DNA from: Scatophagus argus
Taxonomy: Eukaryota > Chordata > Actinopteri > Scatophagidae
Reading direction: 5' to 3'
DNA length: 64,000 bases
NCBI RefSeq assembly: GCF_020382885.2
Contig: NC_058512.1
Coordinates: 12,302,802-12,366,801 of the forward strand
A program made the translations under genes and the position numbers. Under the pieces are notes generated by a model. It made no database searches. It saw only the letters and a list, made by a program, of their open reading frames with translations, and was not told where the DNA came from. This document shows, piece by piece, positions 51,807-64,000 of this stretch. Positions within the stretch are counted from its first letter, which is position 1. Every line of letters starts with the position of its first letter.

Positions 51807-53000
51807 ATGCCAAGCCCGACGCCCTTTCCCACCAGTTCTAGAAGACAGGACTCTGTAGATAGACCTGAACCCATCCTCCCTACATCCTGCCTTGTTGCTA
51901 CGTTGACCTGGGACATAGAGGAGAAGGCGAGGGACTCCACAGAAGGACAGCAGAGTCCCAGCTCCATAGTGGGGCCCATAGATGTGCTACTATGGGCCCA
52001 CTGCTCCAAGCACTCCTGTCACCCCGATGTTCAACGGACACGGCATGCCCTCCTCCAAAGTTTCTGGTGGCCCACCTTGCAGGAGGACGTCCAGGAATTC
52101 ATCAGTGCCTGTCAAATTTGCAGTCAACACAAGACCTCTTGTCGGCCTCCTGCTGGGCAGCTTCAATCCCTTCCTGTTCCTCACCGCCTATGTCTTCTCA
52201 CCTCTGATGTCCACACAGTCATCCTGACCATCGTAGACCGCTTCAGCAAGATGGTCCACTTTGTGTCTCTGCCCAACCTCCCCACTGCTAAAGAGACCGC
52301 TCAGTTGGCTCTGTTCCATATATTCCGCCTGCACGGCCTCCCTGCTGATGTGGTGTCAAACTGTGGTCCTCAGTTTTCTACTGTGTTTTGGAGGGAGTTC
52401 TGCAGTCTGCTGAGTGCTACCGCCAGTCTGTCCTCTGGATTCCACCCTCAGACCAATGCACAGACTGTGCGCATGAACAAAGAACTGGAAACAGCCCTGT
52501 GGTGCATGGCCTCCCAGAACCCCCTCCTGGTCGTCACAATCACTGTGGGTTGAATATGCTCACAACTCCCTTGTCTGCTCTGCCACGGGCCTCTCTACAT
52601 TTCAGTGTGCATATGGCTATCAACCACCACTGTTCCCAACCCAAGAGGAAGAGATTTCCTGTCCATCTGTCCAAGCCTTCATCCGTCGCTGCCACAGAAC
52701 ATGGCTCCAAGCTCGCTCCACCCTCCTTCGTTCTGTGGGTCGCTATGCTGCCACTGCCAACTGCCGGTGTACAACTGCACCTACCTACCAAGCGGGTCAG
52801 CAAGTGTAGCTCTCCACCCAAGACTTACCTCTCCGGGTCGAGTCCAAGATGGCACCTAAGTTCATTGGGCCTTCCACTATCCAGAGAGTCATCAATCCAG
52901 TGGCTGTCTGGTTGAAGCTCCCGCGTTCACCCGCGTTCACCCAACCTTCCATGTCTCCAAAATTAAGCCAGTCCACAACAGTCAGTGTCAAGGGAATCCC
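51807..53000 (+). pseudogene. pol remnant: integrase
   Basis: The frame 51807-52553 has the zinc-binding HHCC region (CHPDVQRTRHAL, then CQICSQHK), the core with VDRFSKMVHF, and SNCGPQF near 52356, where the usual second catalytic Asp is Asn and the following Arg is Cys. The Glu region is around NKELE. After 52553 the frame is lost; the end of pol ([15 protein letters not shown]) is still readable near 52935-52975. Confidence 0.82.
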
Positions 53001-53030
53001 CTGGGTGGGAAATGCCTTGATCCCTCATCC

Positions 53031-53418
53031 GCTTCCTGCTCAGTCAGCTCAGCTTCACCTTGCCAGCTCACCTCCTCTGGTGCCGTCAGCTTCATCGACT
53101 CTCAAGGTCTCAAGGTCCAGATCCACACTCAGCCCTCATCTGAACCACTTTCCACAAAGGCTTTCATCAGCAGTGACTTTGAGCTATTTCCCTTCCCCGC
53201 CACTTGTTGAGCCTGTAGAGAACTTTTGTTACCTGTTCAATTACCTGCTCACGAGTCCCACATTCTCCCTGCCTGCCCCGTTGGTTCTGTGGTAACGTGC
53301 TTGCCTGGCACACGGGAGACCCGAGTTGGGTTCCTGCCATACTCACCTGCTCTGCATTCATCAAACATGAAACCTGGTTTATTTGGGCTGTGATTGGGTT
53401 CACTCCATACCCATTACA
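53031..53418 (+). repeat. Truncated 3' LTR of the gypsy-type element
   Basis: Matches the 5' LTR from about 47581 to its end, including a tRNA-like copy at 53281-53338 and the closing CCATTACA. It lacks the 29-bp repeats and TATA box, and the part that holds AATAAA in the other copies is deleted between 'ctctgcat' and 'aaacatgaaacctgg'. Confidence 0.8.
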
Positions 53419-53423
53419 GTATT

Positions 53424-56400
53424 GAGGCTGAAATGAGACACATATTCCACACAGAAAGAAATGTGTGTGATAAACCAACTTTTTAATACATAAGAGACTA
53501 TTTGTTTTCCTCTTCATTTAGCACCTTGTATCCACACTTCTCCATTAGCTGAAGAAATTTAGAGCAGTTGTTTTGTTTTGTTTTTCTTTTCTTTTTTATC
53601 TAGAACTTAAAATGGGAGTTGTAATGCAAAACCTTTTGCATGGCACATCCTGAAAGGAAGCATGCCTGTATGTATGTGGTATTTTGCTGATTTTGTAGGA
53701 TTGTAAAGCCAGAATGACTTCACAGTTCTAAAGTTTGAAATGAAGAAAGTGTTGAACTATTTTCAATCATGTAATAAGGGACAGTGATGAAGAAATAATA
53801 GTTGAGATTCATCTGTCTTTCAGCATTCTCCTATTTCTGTATCAGTCTCCTGTGTCTTCAAGCTTAAGTGTGCTTTATACATAATGAAACAAAAGGTCAG
53901 ATTTCAGAGAATCAGAGAACTTACTGTACTCTGCTTTTTTTTTTTTTTTTTTTTTCAAAGCTGGTATTCCCAATATGCGATATGAAATGAAAAGACAAAT
54001 AATACAACAGACTGAGAGAGATAGACACATTTGTATCTTTAATTAGATTTCCGATGAAATTACGCTTTTAATGCTTTTTATTTTTTTTATTGTTATCATT
54101 ATTACTTTTTTGCTGAAGAAGAAAACGAAGCTCTCTCAAACTCCTGAGTCAGAGTGCTCTTCACATCATGGTCAGTTCATCCCAGTAAATTCAAACAGAA
54201 GATTAATTACCAGAAATTCCTTTAAACACTGGATATGAGATTTTTCTTCCTATGTTTTCTATGGAATAAGAAAAACACTGAATTAAATCAATTACATCAC
54301 TGTTCATCTCTGCCGCACTTTGACTTAGCCAGTGTCATTAGCCGTTAGCTGTTGGGGCCAGTATCTTTGAGAACTTGGCAACTTAATGCTTCTGCTGGAA
54401 TTAAAATGACTCTGTGATATGACAGGTTGTGTAACGTGAATTTTAAATCTGTAATGAAACATATACTGCGTGACTCAGGCTGAGAGAGCACTTGTCTGTG
54501 CCAGACAAACTGTACTCTGGCACTGCAATGTCAGAGAGAGGACAAAAGCAAATAAAAACCAGAGGTGTTTGAGTAGAAAGCTGGAGAGCATTCCAGAGAG
54601 ACTGGCTGACTTTAACACACACAAAAAAAATCTGCACATAATGCTCCAAAACACATCCACACAAATGATGACAGATGGAAAAGCTTTTACCATATACAGA
54701 TTTTAAATATCTTTGCTTGTGTGTGTGTGTATGTGTCTGTGTGTGTTATGCAGAGCTGGGACCACTGAAATCTATTAAATCACTCTGTAAACACCTATCA
54801 CCTATGCAGATACTTAACAACAGGTTAAAATCATGCTTACCCGGTAGCTGTGTCGCTCCACAGCGATGTTTTGCTGACATTCAGGGACTGATGTCATTGT
54901 GGGACATTGTAGGACTGCTGCCACATTCGGAAAATGTGGCCACATTTTCAAAAGTGCCGACACATGAAAACTTTAGAAGTACAGACACCAGTACTCGAAC
55001 CTCTTAAGCTGATGCATTTAAACAAACCTGCCTTCATCAGAGCCTTGTGCAAAAGCATGTCAACCTGATAAGTCAAATGTTAAACTGTGGCTGGACTGCA
55101 TTTGGAGTGTCACTGTCCTAGTTTAAATCCTACAACTGTTTTGTTGAATTTAAAAAAATGTCATTGTTAAACAAGTACTGTTATTTAATTGTTTATTTTC
55201 CTAAAATTGTGGGCTTTGTGACAGGAAAATGGTCAAAATCAAAACAGCAATTGCTAAAATATCTTGGATACTACACTTCCCATCAAACAAGTTGATAGCA
55301 TCTTTCATTAGGCCATCCCTGCTAGTAAACTTCTACATTTAAACCATGTCCATATTGCCAGTTTGTGACAGACTTTCTGTTTGAAGTCCCAAAGTGAGAA
55401 GACATCACCAGGGTTATTTTCTGAGACTTAAGACATAATAAAAAGTGTTTTCGCAGGCTGAGAAGCACTCATCACAGCCAGTAAACTGACCTTTGTGGAG
55501 TGTCCCTTCAATTTTGCCCTGAATTGTTGGTTTCTCAAAGTTTATTTCTATTCCAGCACCTCGCACGTGCGTATGTGTGTGTGAACCACAAGGTGAAAGC
55601 ATTCGCATATTGTTTCAGATTGCGGTCCAGCAGTAGGGTCAGCTGCTGCTCTCTGCATTTAACCACCCCTAATCTTTTTTTTTTGTGTGCGTGTGTAAGG
55701 GTTGTCTATCCACCCCTAACCTTTTCTGAGACAGCTCTCAGACACAAAACACACACTCAGTGCATATTTCTGGCCTTTAACTAGCTGACACCTGACAGGG
55801 CCAGCAGATGGCTGTTAACAGCTTAAACTCCTGGCAGATCTCTTTAATTCAGAGAACTTCAGTACTCAGACTGGATCACAGCCCAGTGAATTGAGAGGTG
55901 GTGGAATCTCGTTTGGCTGCCATTAAGAGAAGCCAAGAGTGTTTGGCAGATAGCGAGAGCAGCTGGCACTGCTGATGGGCCGAGTAAGTGGCCTGAACCT
56001 TCTACAGAGGAGCAGGAGGGATCAAAAGGGCAACTCCTGCACTACAGGGGTTGGAAAACCTGGATGGCTGTTACATCCCTCTTGACATCATGAATCGTAC
56101 TAGAATGTCTTTGTATGTATGTGACAGCACGAAAGAAAACTCGGGTGATGAAGGTGATAAACAATTGCTTTTGCTTTCAGAGAGAAAAATGCACTCAACA
56201 TGTGCATGTTTTCTTCTTTTGTTTCATGGAAAACACCCTCACATGCACACGCGTGCACACACACACACACACACACACACAATATCAGCACATTATACTT
56301 TTTTTAAAAACCAAAACACGAAGCTCAATTCCTCAAACGTAAGATACATTTCTAGAGAGATAATACATTCATTCCAAGCGATGGCAATGAAGATTACAAT

Positions 56401-56855
56401 ATCTTGATAGAATAGACAAACAGATTAATTACTTCATGGCTAAAACCTGAGTTATTCCAAAGTATTTCCATATGAAACTGCACAACAATGCACATCAAAA
56501 ATAAATGATGCATCATTATTCTCATATGGAGTATTATTTGCATGACTAAAGCTATGCTAATATATTCATGTGATATATATACACACACCAACATATGGGT
56601 TATTTATGTTTACGTCTGTCTCTGGGGTCTGAGATTATCTGAAAGGTCCAGTCGAAACACAGAACCACACTGTGACAAAAATGAATTTTTTTCTGAAGCG
56701 CATCAGCTTCAGAAAGTATGTCCTTACAACAGAGGCGTGATTAAAATGATGATCTCTTTTTTAACGCATTACGAATTTTTACTTTAAACTCAAGAGGCTA
56801 AGAGAGTTGGCGACTAAGACGTGGACAGTCCAGTTGTCTTTGCTTTTTCCCCAAT
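53424..56855. other. Intergenic sequence between the LTR element and the minus-strand gene
   Basis: AT-rich with T21 at 53935-53955, TG repeats at 54717-54747 and a CA repeat at 56254-56282. No coding exon recognised. Confidence 0.5.
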
Positions 56856-57117
56856 TTTATTCTTTTACAAGTATTTTTCGGCCCTTTTTGTTAGTCTTTG
56901 ATCCTTACTCTGAAAGTGAAGAGGAGCCGAGGCACAGTTTGTCCCCAGCCTCCTTGTCCGCCTCTTCCTCCTCTCCCAGTCCTCTCCCGGTTGAAAGCAC
57001 ATATGACTTTTTGTGTTGAGTTGACGGGTTCGAACAATGTCCAGTCACTGGATCAGCTTTATCAGGTTATTCCTGGCACTGGAGGCCTCTGCTGCACCCA
57101 TTGTCCAGGTTTCTTTG
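56856..57117 (-). other. 3' UTR of the minus-strand gene with poly(A) signal
   Basis: On the minus strand AATAAA lies at 56861-56856, 257 nt after the stop codon at 57120-57118. This would give a short 3' UTR. Confidence 0.5.
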
Positions 57118-60100
57118 TCACAAAAAATCCTCATAGTCCAAGAGCTTGGAGTGCTGGCGTGTCTTCCAAAGTCGGTAGAGGCGGAAGTCGAAGTACATCT
57201 CAATCATCTCTTTGCCTTGATTGGTAAATGAGATAGGATAAGGTTCAAGGAAGAAGAAGAAAAGAGCAAAAGCCTGAAAGTGACAGGTGTATATGCATGT
57301 GTGTCCGTTTGTTCTGCATGTTTGGGTGTGTTTGGATGTGTGTTCAGACCCACCCTGTGCAGAGAGCTCCAGCGGCGACTCAAACTCGACAGAATAAGGC
57401 CTCATCAGATTCTTCAGTTTCTGGAACAGCTGTTGGGCCGAGATAAGAAGGCAAACACCAATTAATCCTATTGCATTTGGATACACTCGCAGCAGGGCAG
57501 CCCTCATTTTCAGACACAACATACACACACACACACACAAACAAACATAAAAACACAGACAAGAAAGGCAATGAATCCAACTCATTACTGCCAAAGAGAC
57601 ATGTGCAGTTCTTTCCTGAGGTGAGGGGGTAACAAGGAGGACAGGAAAGGAGATAAGAGTACAAGTTGCAGAGGTGTTCATTCTTCCTGCTTGTCTTTAG
57701 ATAACCTCTCTCTGCCTCTCCAGAGTAGGATTGCAGTCCTACTGTATTATGTGACTGTGGATGGAACACTTTGGGGTTTTTGACTGCTGGATGGACAATC
57801 AATTGAAAGAAAAAAAATCGATCAATCCATAGTAAAAATAATCATTGGAGAGGTACAGTGATGTTAGATATTTCAGTCTCCTCTCCTGCAGTTTCTTGTC
57901 TTACCACAAATTAATCATAATACCCACCGTGTCAGAGAAATCAAAGGCCAAATGTGCCTTTGTTTTTTTTTTTGTTTTGTTTTTTTTTTACTTTATGATG
58001 TTAAAACGGAGATGGTAATGAAAAGGTAGCTTTTCTTTTCTTGTGTTTGAAGCCCTTTGAAAAAGATAAAACAAGATGGCTGGATGCCAGACAGCGAGGA
58101 GCGAATGGTTGGGGAGATGCAGGCAACGTGTCTCGTTTGTGCTGCACAGAGAGCTGGAGGCAAAGGACAAATCTCGAATAATGTGTTGCAAGTTGTGTAG
58201 TTTCTTTTCCGTCCTGAGTGGCTTCTTTACAAGCCCTCAGTGGCCCTCGTTGCCATGACTGATGTAGATTTAGCGCTGACAAAACCAAAACATGTTCGAA
58301 AACCTCTGGATGAAAACTGACTGCCTCTCCGACCTGTTCACCTGCTGATCTCCATCCCAAGCTTTTGTTTTCACTCCTACGCCCCCCAAACCAGCTTTTG
58401 TTGTGCTTAACAAGCTGGACCGCTTTGACATTTATTGAGTGATTTCATTATTCATGCATTAAACATCATGTTTTAACTTTTCAAACTGAGAGGGGGTGGT
58501 TTAATTTACCTCTACTTTGCAGTCAACCCACTCTGTCATGGCTGCAGGCTCATGTCAATATTTGTAAGCTTAAATTTATACTTAAATATCACATTATATC
58601 AGGATTCGAGTGCATGTGTTTGTTTTATACGGTCTGCAGTGCAGAATTTGGCAACAGTTAATCTTACTGTTTAAAAACGGATTAAACAGGAATCCGAGCT
58701 GACACCATTAAAACTCAGGCCGGGAGAAATGTGTTCTGCTGATGATGCGCATATTTAGTTCATTTCACATGAAAGAGGATGCTGTGTTTCTAAGGCAGGG
58801 CTGATGTCTGTCTGAATATGGCCTTATTTCCAGTTAAGGAAAAACCAACTCCTGTTTCAACATGACAAAGTGAGATCCACAAAGGAATAGTTTTTCTCGG
58901 TTTGATGTAGAGGAACATCCTCGCCTGCAGCGAGTCCTGACCTCAGCTCCGTCTTTGGGATGAGTTGTAACACTGAATGTGAGCCAGGTCTTATTGCTCA
59001 CCCACCCCCCACCCCACAACCCCTCCCACTAATACTCCTGTGTCAGCAAATCCCTGCAGCCACATAACAAAATCTTGTAGAAAGACTTTTCGAAGGAGTG
59101 GAAGCTGTTGCGGCAGCATTTAATATAGTGTCCAAATACTTTTGACCATGTAGTGTAGCTGCCAGGAGTAGAGAACAGGTTTATGGCAGGCAAGAATGAC
59201 AAGCACTAACAACAAAGACGTACAAGCAAAATCTCATTACTTCTGTTTGACTGACTGAGGTTTTACAGTAGACGAACCCATCATGTGAAAATACCACCTT
59301 GGGATCTTGGGGCTAAGCCAAACCTTTGAAAAAATAAAATAAATAAAAAAAGAAGGGAAGCACACCAGTTTTGTTGTTTTGGACTGAGGCTCTCTCCAAA
59401 CATCTGCATGTGTTCCTGTTTGTCTGTAGGGGTGGAGATATCATTGATGTGCAGTCTGTTCTGCAGACTGCCAGACTGTCCATCAAACCCAGAGAGATCC
59501 ACTTTATATAACAAAGCATTCTGGCAGACATGACTGGAACAGACAGTTGGGTCAGACAAACACCGCTGGCTATGGTGTGCATCTGTGTGTACATGTGTGA
59601 GTGTGTGTGCCAGCTTGTATATGTCTGAGTTTCAATTTTTTTTTCTTATGTGTTTGGGCAGTTATGTGTTATATTATTTGTTCATGTCAGGTAGAGACAG
59701 AGACAGAGAGAGGTGCGACATCACCCTGCATGTGTGCTCCTCAGATATATGCAGTAACATTACACAGAGAGAGACAATAGTCCCCCGATGGGAGGAAGAG
59801 TAAGGGAGAAACTGCCAGGAGGATAACATAGTGATTAGACAAACTGAGATCGAAACAGATGCAGTGAGCATAAATATGAAAGCAGAGGGCAGAAAACTGG
59901 GCAGTGAGACAAAGTATCAATAAATCTTGGGCATCCTAAGTTATTTATGTTTCGTCATCGGTTATGTTCCTACCAGCGAAGTAACTTCTTCATAGTCCAG
60001 CATCAGATTTCACTGTTCAGGATATGTCGCACAGTATCTGCCTGTATAGCTCACAGCTACCGTCTTTACACACCGACATTAAATCTGTACTTTGTTTCAT

Positions 60101-63100
60101 ATAAAGCGCCTAAGCAAAGGTTTGCCTTGAGTCAGTCACCGCAAAATGTGTGATTGCTGTCATGCAGTTGTTGATAGCCAAAGTTATTCCGTTTACAGTG
60201 AACGTGAACATTGGCTGCAGCGTAGCTACGATGGATAAGAGAGGCCAATCAATAGCTGACACGTACTGTATAAGACTTAAATAATCATATCCTCTGAAAT
60301 ACTGTGTGTATAATGTGACATAGACTTTTAAGAACTGAATCAACATACGACAAATGCGCTTGACTGCCTCAACAACACCAACCGTTTTCTGAGAAATTTA
60401 AGGTATACATTACAACAAGTTATTACTATAACTTGAGAGTTTAGAGTTGTAAAGATGAGCTCTCATGTTTTCTGTCATGTCTGGGGGAAAAATCTGGTGA
60501 AGCAAGGGAAATAATGTTGCTTGTGAGTGTCTGTGTGCATTAGTGTCTGTATACCTTCTCTCCGTTGGGGTTGCCCAGGACATAGCATCCCATTATATGG
60601 ATCAGGTTGGGTTCTGGGTTGATTTTACTCATGAAGCGACTAAGCCTCCTCCAGAATCTTAACAAAGAGAAAGGCTACAGTTAAACAGGATCTGATTTGT
60701 TTCTTTCTGAACATAATCAACCTGATCAACAGTTCCCATGAAATTAAATACACTAGGTCAAAATAAAATGATCCTGTACTGTATACCTTCACCTTGGCAA
60801 GAAAAACAGCTCCAGCATGCAACATCACATGTAACATTTAAAGAGTTAAGCCTGTGTCATGGACTTGTCTTTTTCAATGATAAACTGCTGTGCTTTTGCA
60901 CTGAAATGACTGTTTAGCTGAGGTTAGATGAGTTATGGAACAGAAGGTGAATCTTGTGTTTACATCTCTGAAACAAGTAAACATCACCTATTCAAAGATG
61001 GTCCGTTTGGGAGTGATGCATTACTCAGAAAAAGAGTAGATCATGTTTAGGAGTGACAAACAGATGCAGAGAGAGTGTTAAAGCGTCCCTCTGGAACTTT
61101 TTTTGATTCATATCAAATCTAGGAGCATTCACACACATAGTGTTAATGTTCTGAAAAGAAAGAGCATTTGCAAGGTCGATTTGCATCCAAATCTTTGATC
61201 CTTGCAATGCCTAAAATGAAAATGAAGATTGTTTTTTATTTTTATGTTTTGGAAATGCGCTGATTTACTTTGGTCGATGTTTTTTTTTTTTTCGAAAAGG
61301 ATATTTTTCAACTGACTGAGCTCTTATTCTGATTATTGGTTGCATAAAAGGCTTAATTAAAATGCAGCTAAAGATAAAATACGTCTCTAACAACGCTCTC
61401 CTCACAGCAAGCTCACGGCCAAGTTTCTTGTTATTTTCAGTCATGTTTTTTGTAAAGCATCATCACGTGTCGATGATTTATGAAACATTGGAAATGTGCA
61501 CGACATAAATGAATATTCATTAACCAGAGATGGACCCAGTGGTCTAGCAGTAACTTACTGGCTCATGTCTTCCTCCTTTTCCACCTTAGCAAAGGTTGCC
61601 ACTTTATTCTTCAGTAAATACAGATGACCAGGTCCTCCCTAGGAAGCACGCACAGGATTAAAACACATTAGTATCTCTGCGACTGCCAATCTGCCTCTTT
61701 TTAATTAAGATCTCAGCAGCTTAGATCCCAAAAGAAAGTTAGTTAAAGGAGTCTAGAAACTAGTCGCTCAGGGGATTCCTGACATATATGCAGCGTATGA
61801 GTGAACACATAACCTCAAATATGCCAAATAACCCCTACAATATTAGTTTTAATATTTGTCTTCTTGTTCTTCACCTGACAAAAGATGAGCATCCTCCAGA
61901 ACTTGCTTCCTCTCCTGTAAGATGTGAGCTTCTTCTCTATTTCCTCTGTGAGGGAGAAAAAAAGGGTGGATTGATATGAACAACAGGGACGGAGAACGGA
62001 AAGAGAAAAGGAATATGAAAAGAGACAAGTAACAGTGTACTGAGAGAGAGGGAGGAGATGTGAGCAGCAAACACAAAGCAACTCTCTGGAGGGTGAGTTC
62101 AAGTGCAGGTGCAATAATAGACAACAGAGACACTAATGGAAGATTTAGTTTAATTTGAGTCAAACACCGCATACACCACAAAACAATAAAACATGTCAGT
62201 GAAAGATGATTAAATGAATACCTGATTTTTTTCTTTTTGACATCCTTTTCAGTAACTCAGGGTGAGCTTTATTCAATATTGACTTTATTATTATATTAAC
62301 AGACCATTTGCTCCAAGTGCTTCCATTATGAGCAACGCAGGATCTTTCTCAGAATGCAAGCCAATTTTAAGAAGAATTTCTTGATATTTTAAATGGTTCC
62401 ACATAAGTTATATCCAAGATGCTTTGTAGAGATTTGTTTGCAGGTGAGCTTTAGCCTGTAGCTTTTTTTGTGAGCTTTAAGAGTAATAATAAGAGTATAA
62501 TTTTTTGCATGAAAACCACCTCAGTGGATGCTGGTATTTATACAATGTGAAGCAGTAAAAGGTAGATACTAACTTAAACAGGAATATTTACTCACCCAAA
62601 ATATCATCAAAAGTTGCATGTTCATGGTCCTGTAGGAAAATAGGACATTCACTTGAAACAATCATTTAATATCATTTAATCCTTACCCTAAAATGATTTC
62701 ATTGCAGTCTACCTTTTCACACATCCCAGATTGTAAAATAAAACTAGAACGCTGTGTAAAACAGAACTAAAAACAGTCATTTGCAAATGAGCTGTGTTTA
62801 TCAGCAACAATTTTACAAAGTGTTCCTGAGCCCCTGTAATATCCTTTATAAGATGCATTTCACAAAGTACCAAACCTGCACTCATCCTTGTTTGTGAGCA
62901 GCTATCATAGCCAATTGTGATACCATCACCAATTACCAATCAACCTGTTTACATGTGAAATGGTCCACAACTCTCCCCATCTTTCGTTGCTCCTGCCTTT
63001 TTTTTTAAATATGTTGCTGGCATCAACTTCAGAATATGTTTTCAAAAATCAATTAAGTTAATGAGATAAATATCACATTAAATATATTGTCTATATCTGT

Positions 63101-63973
63101 CTCTATGTTTTACACAGAGTCCCAGCTTCTTTTGCAGAGCACCTCTAAAGTAACTACTCGTATGCATGGTACAGTATGTCCGTGTACTGTAATGCTTCTG
63201 TCTGCACACGTCAGCATTTGACTCACGTAGAGTATGGGGATGATGGATGGGTCATCCCTGCGGATTATATTGGGAACGTATTCCGCCTTGGGGACCTTAG
63301 AGGAGATCAGCTAAAGGTGAAGGAGAAACAAGAGAAAGAGGTGAAATGTGGATTTAGTAGGATGTGAGGAAAGGAAACAGAGGAAGAAGAGAGAGAGAAA
63401 CTAGGGGAGAAGGAAGACCTTTCAGAGAAATAACAGGAAACTAGACTCCTGTGTCTGCAGGGAATGTACAGCTCTGTATAATCAGATACTGCATCTGAAT
63501 ATCAATTCCTTTCCCTGAGATTAATATAATCTTAACCTAGATCTGCCTAAAACAACCATTTTTATTAGGCTCATTTATCAAGAAATAGAAAGAAATCCCT
63601 TCTATTTTCTTCCCTGAATTACTAAATCACTCCATGATCAGAGTTAGCTCAGCAATGGGAGTGGAGTTCGAAAGACAGAAGCATTTACCAAGCAGAGTGA
63701 AGTCTAAAAAATGTGCCCTGTGCCACTGAGCTGCACTGTGGGAAATAGATAAAGGGTTTGGGAGACTTGATCAATACCTGCTGCTTTGATTTTGACTTTT
63801 TTGAAATTCTATGTGCAGATCATGAAAACAGTGATCTCTTACCATGATTTTGGGAGGAACAAAGTCATCTCCTTCACAAGCCAGCCTCTCCATCTCTCTC
63901 TCCTCCTCCCAGTCTAAACTGTCATCAACGCCTCCTTCATCCAGGGTACCACAGGAAGCCTGCAAGTCTCCGC
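57118..63973 (-). CDS. Conserved multi-exon gene, C-terminal part, family not recognised
   Basis: Eight exons on the minus strand join in frame with GT-AG borders: 63973-63843, 63310-63227, 62629-62596, 61945-61875, 61638-61559, 60657-60555, 57429-57354 and 57215-57118 (stop TGA). They give 224 residues; the 5' end is outside the window. The visible part starts with an acidic stretch (SLDWEEEREMERLACEGDDF), followed by PPKIM and the basic KVPKAEYVPNIIRRDD. A long mixed alpha/beta-looking region follows with GGPGHLYLLKNKVATFAKVE, HIMGCYVLGNPNGEK and SPLELSAQG, and the protein ends KLLDYEDFL. No signal peptide, membrane segment or catalytic motif is visible in this part. Clean phases at all seven junctions and low-complexity-free sequence make a real gene very likely. 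The strings feel strongly conserved in vertebrates, but I cannot name the family, so I give no function. Confidence 0.85.
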
Positions 63974-64000
63974 CTAGAACAGAATATAAAACAGCAGTGA

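Larger units (their letters stand above)
47184..53418 (+). mobile_element. Degenerate Ty3/gypsy-type LTR retrotransposon
   Basis: The element begins TGTCAC and ends ATTACA. Order is 5' LTR, tandem LTR/leader units, short gag remnant with a CCHC knuckle, protease, reverse transcriptase, RNase H, integrase, and a 5'-truncated 3' LTR; integrase after RT/RNase H is the Ty3/gypsy order. The coding region is broken by frameshifts and stops (for example after 51020, at 51487-51489 and in 51630-51960), so the copy is inactive on its own. The flanking five bases are GTAAT on the left (47179-47183) and GTATT on the right (53419-53423), a possible target-site duplication with one change. It sits between two convergent genes and interrupts neither. 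Confidence 0.9.

Noticed and set aside
57118..57681. 187-codon open frame on the minus strand
   Set aside because: It reads through two real exons (57118-57215 and 57354-57429) in mismatched frames plus intron; the spliced model explains the conserved parts.

Overview
The window looks like nuclear DNA of a ray-finned fish, probably a percomorph. The genes are split by many short GT-AG introns, intergenic DNA is AT-rich with many microsatellites, and an interspersed repeat that I know from percomorph genomes sits in a bcr intron. Protein similarity was judged by eye from remembered family sequences; no search was run.

Layout, left to right. (1) 160-6824, plus strand: the last eight coding exons of bcr (end of C2 domain, whole RhoGAP domain), with a 3' UTR that probably runs to about 10.4 kb. 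(2) About 12.9-21.2 kb, plus strand: adora2a (adenosine A2A receptor), with a likely noncoding first exon, a leader carrying several upstream ORFs, four coding exons and a 3' UTR. (3) 21.5-24.6 kb, plus strand: snrpd3 (spliceosomal SmD3), complete. (4) 25.4-43.6 kb, plus strand: camkk2 (Ca2+/calmodulin-dependent protein kinase kinase 2), complete, 17 coding exons, at least one noncoding leader exon, and a long 3' UTR with several poly(A) signals. (5) 47.2-53.4 kb, plus strand: a decayed Ty3/gypsy-type LTR retrotransposon whose 5' part carries tandem copies of an LTR/leader unit of about 457 bp. (6) 57.1-64.0 kb, minus strand: the last eight coding exons of a conserved gene that I could not name; its 5' part lies beyond the window.

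The genes are not an operon and share no single pathway. bcr, adora2a and snrpd3 are neighbours on human 22q11.23, while camkk2 is on human 12q24.31, so the window spans a 22q11/12q24 junction, in keeping with the proposed ancestral linkage of these segments. The main points for a second look are the unnamed minus-strand gene, the upstream ORFs and the 28-bp perfect hairpin in adora2a, an in-frame alternative donor at the end of camkk2, and the odd structure of the retrotransposon (tRNA-like segments inside its LTRs, tandem LTR/leader units, repeated poly(A) signals before gag).
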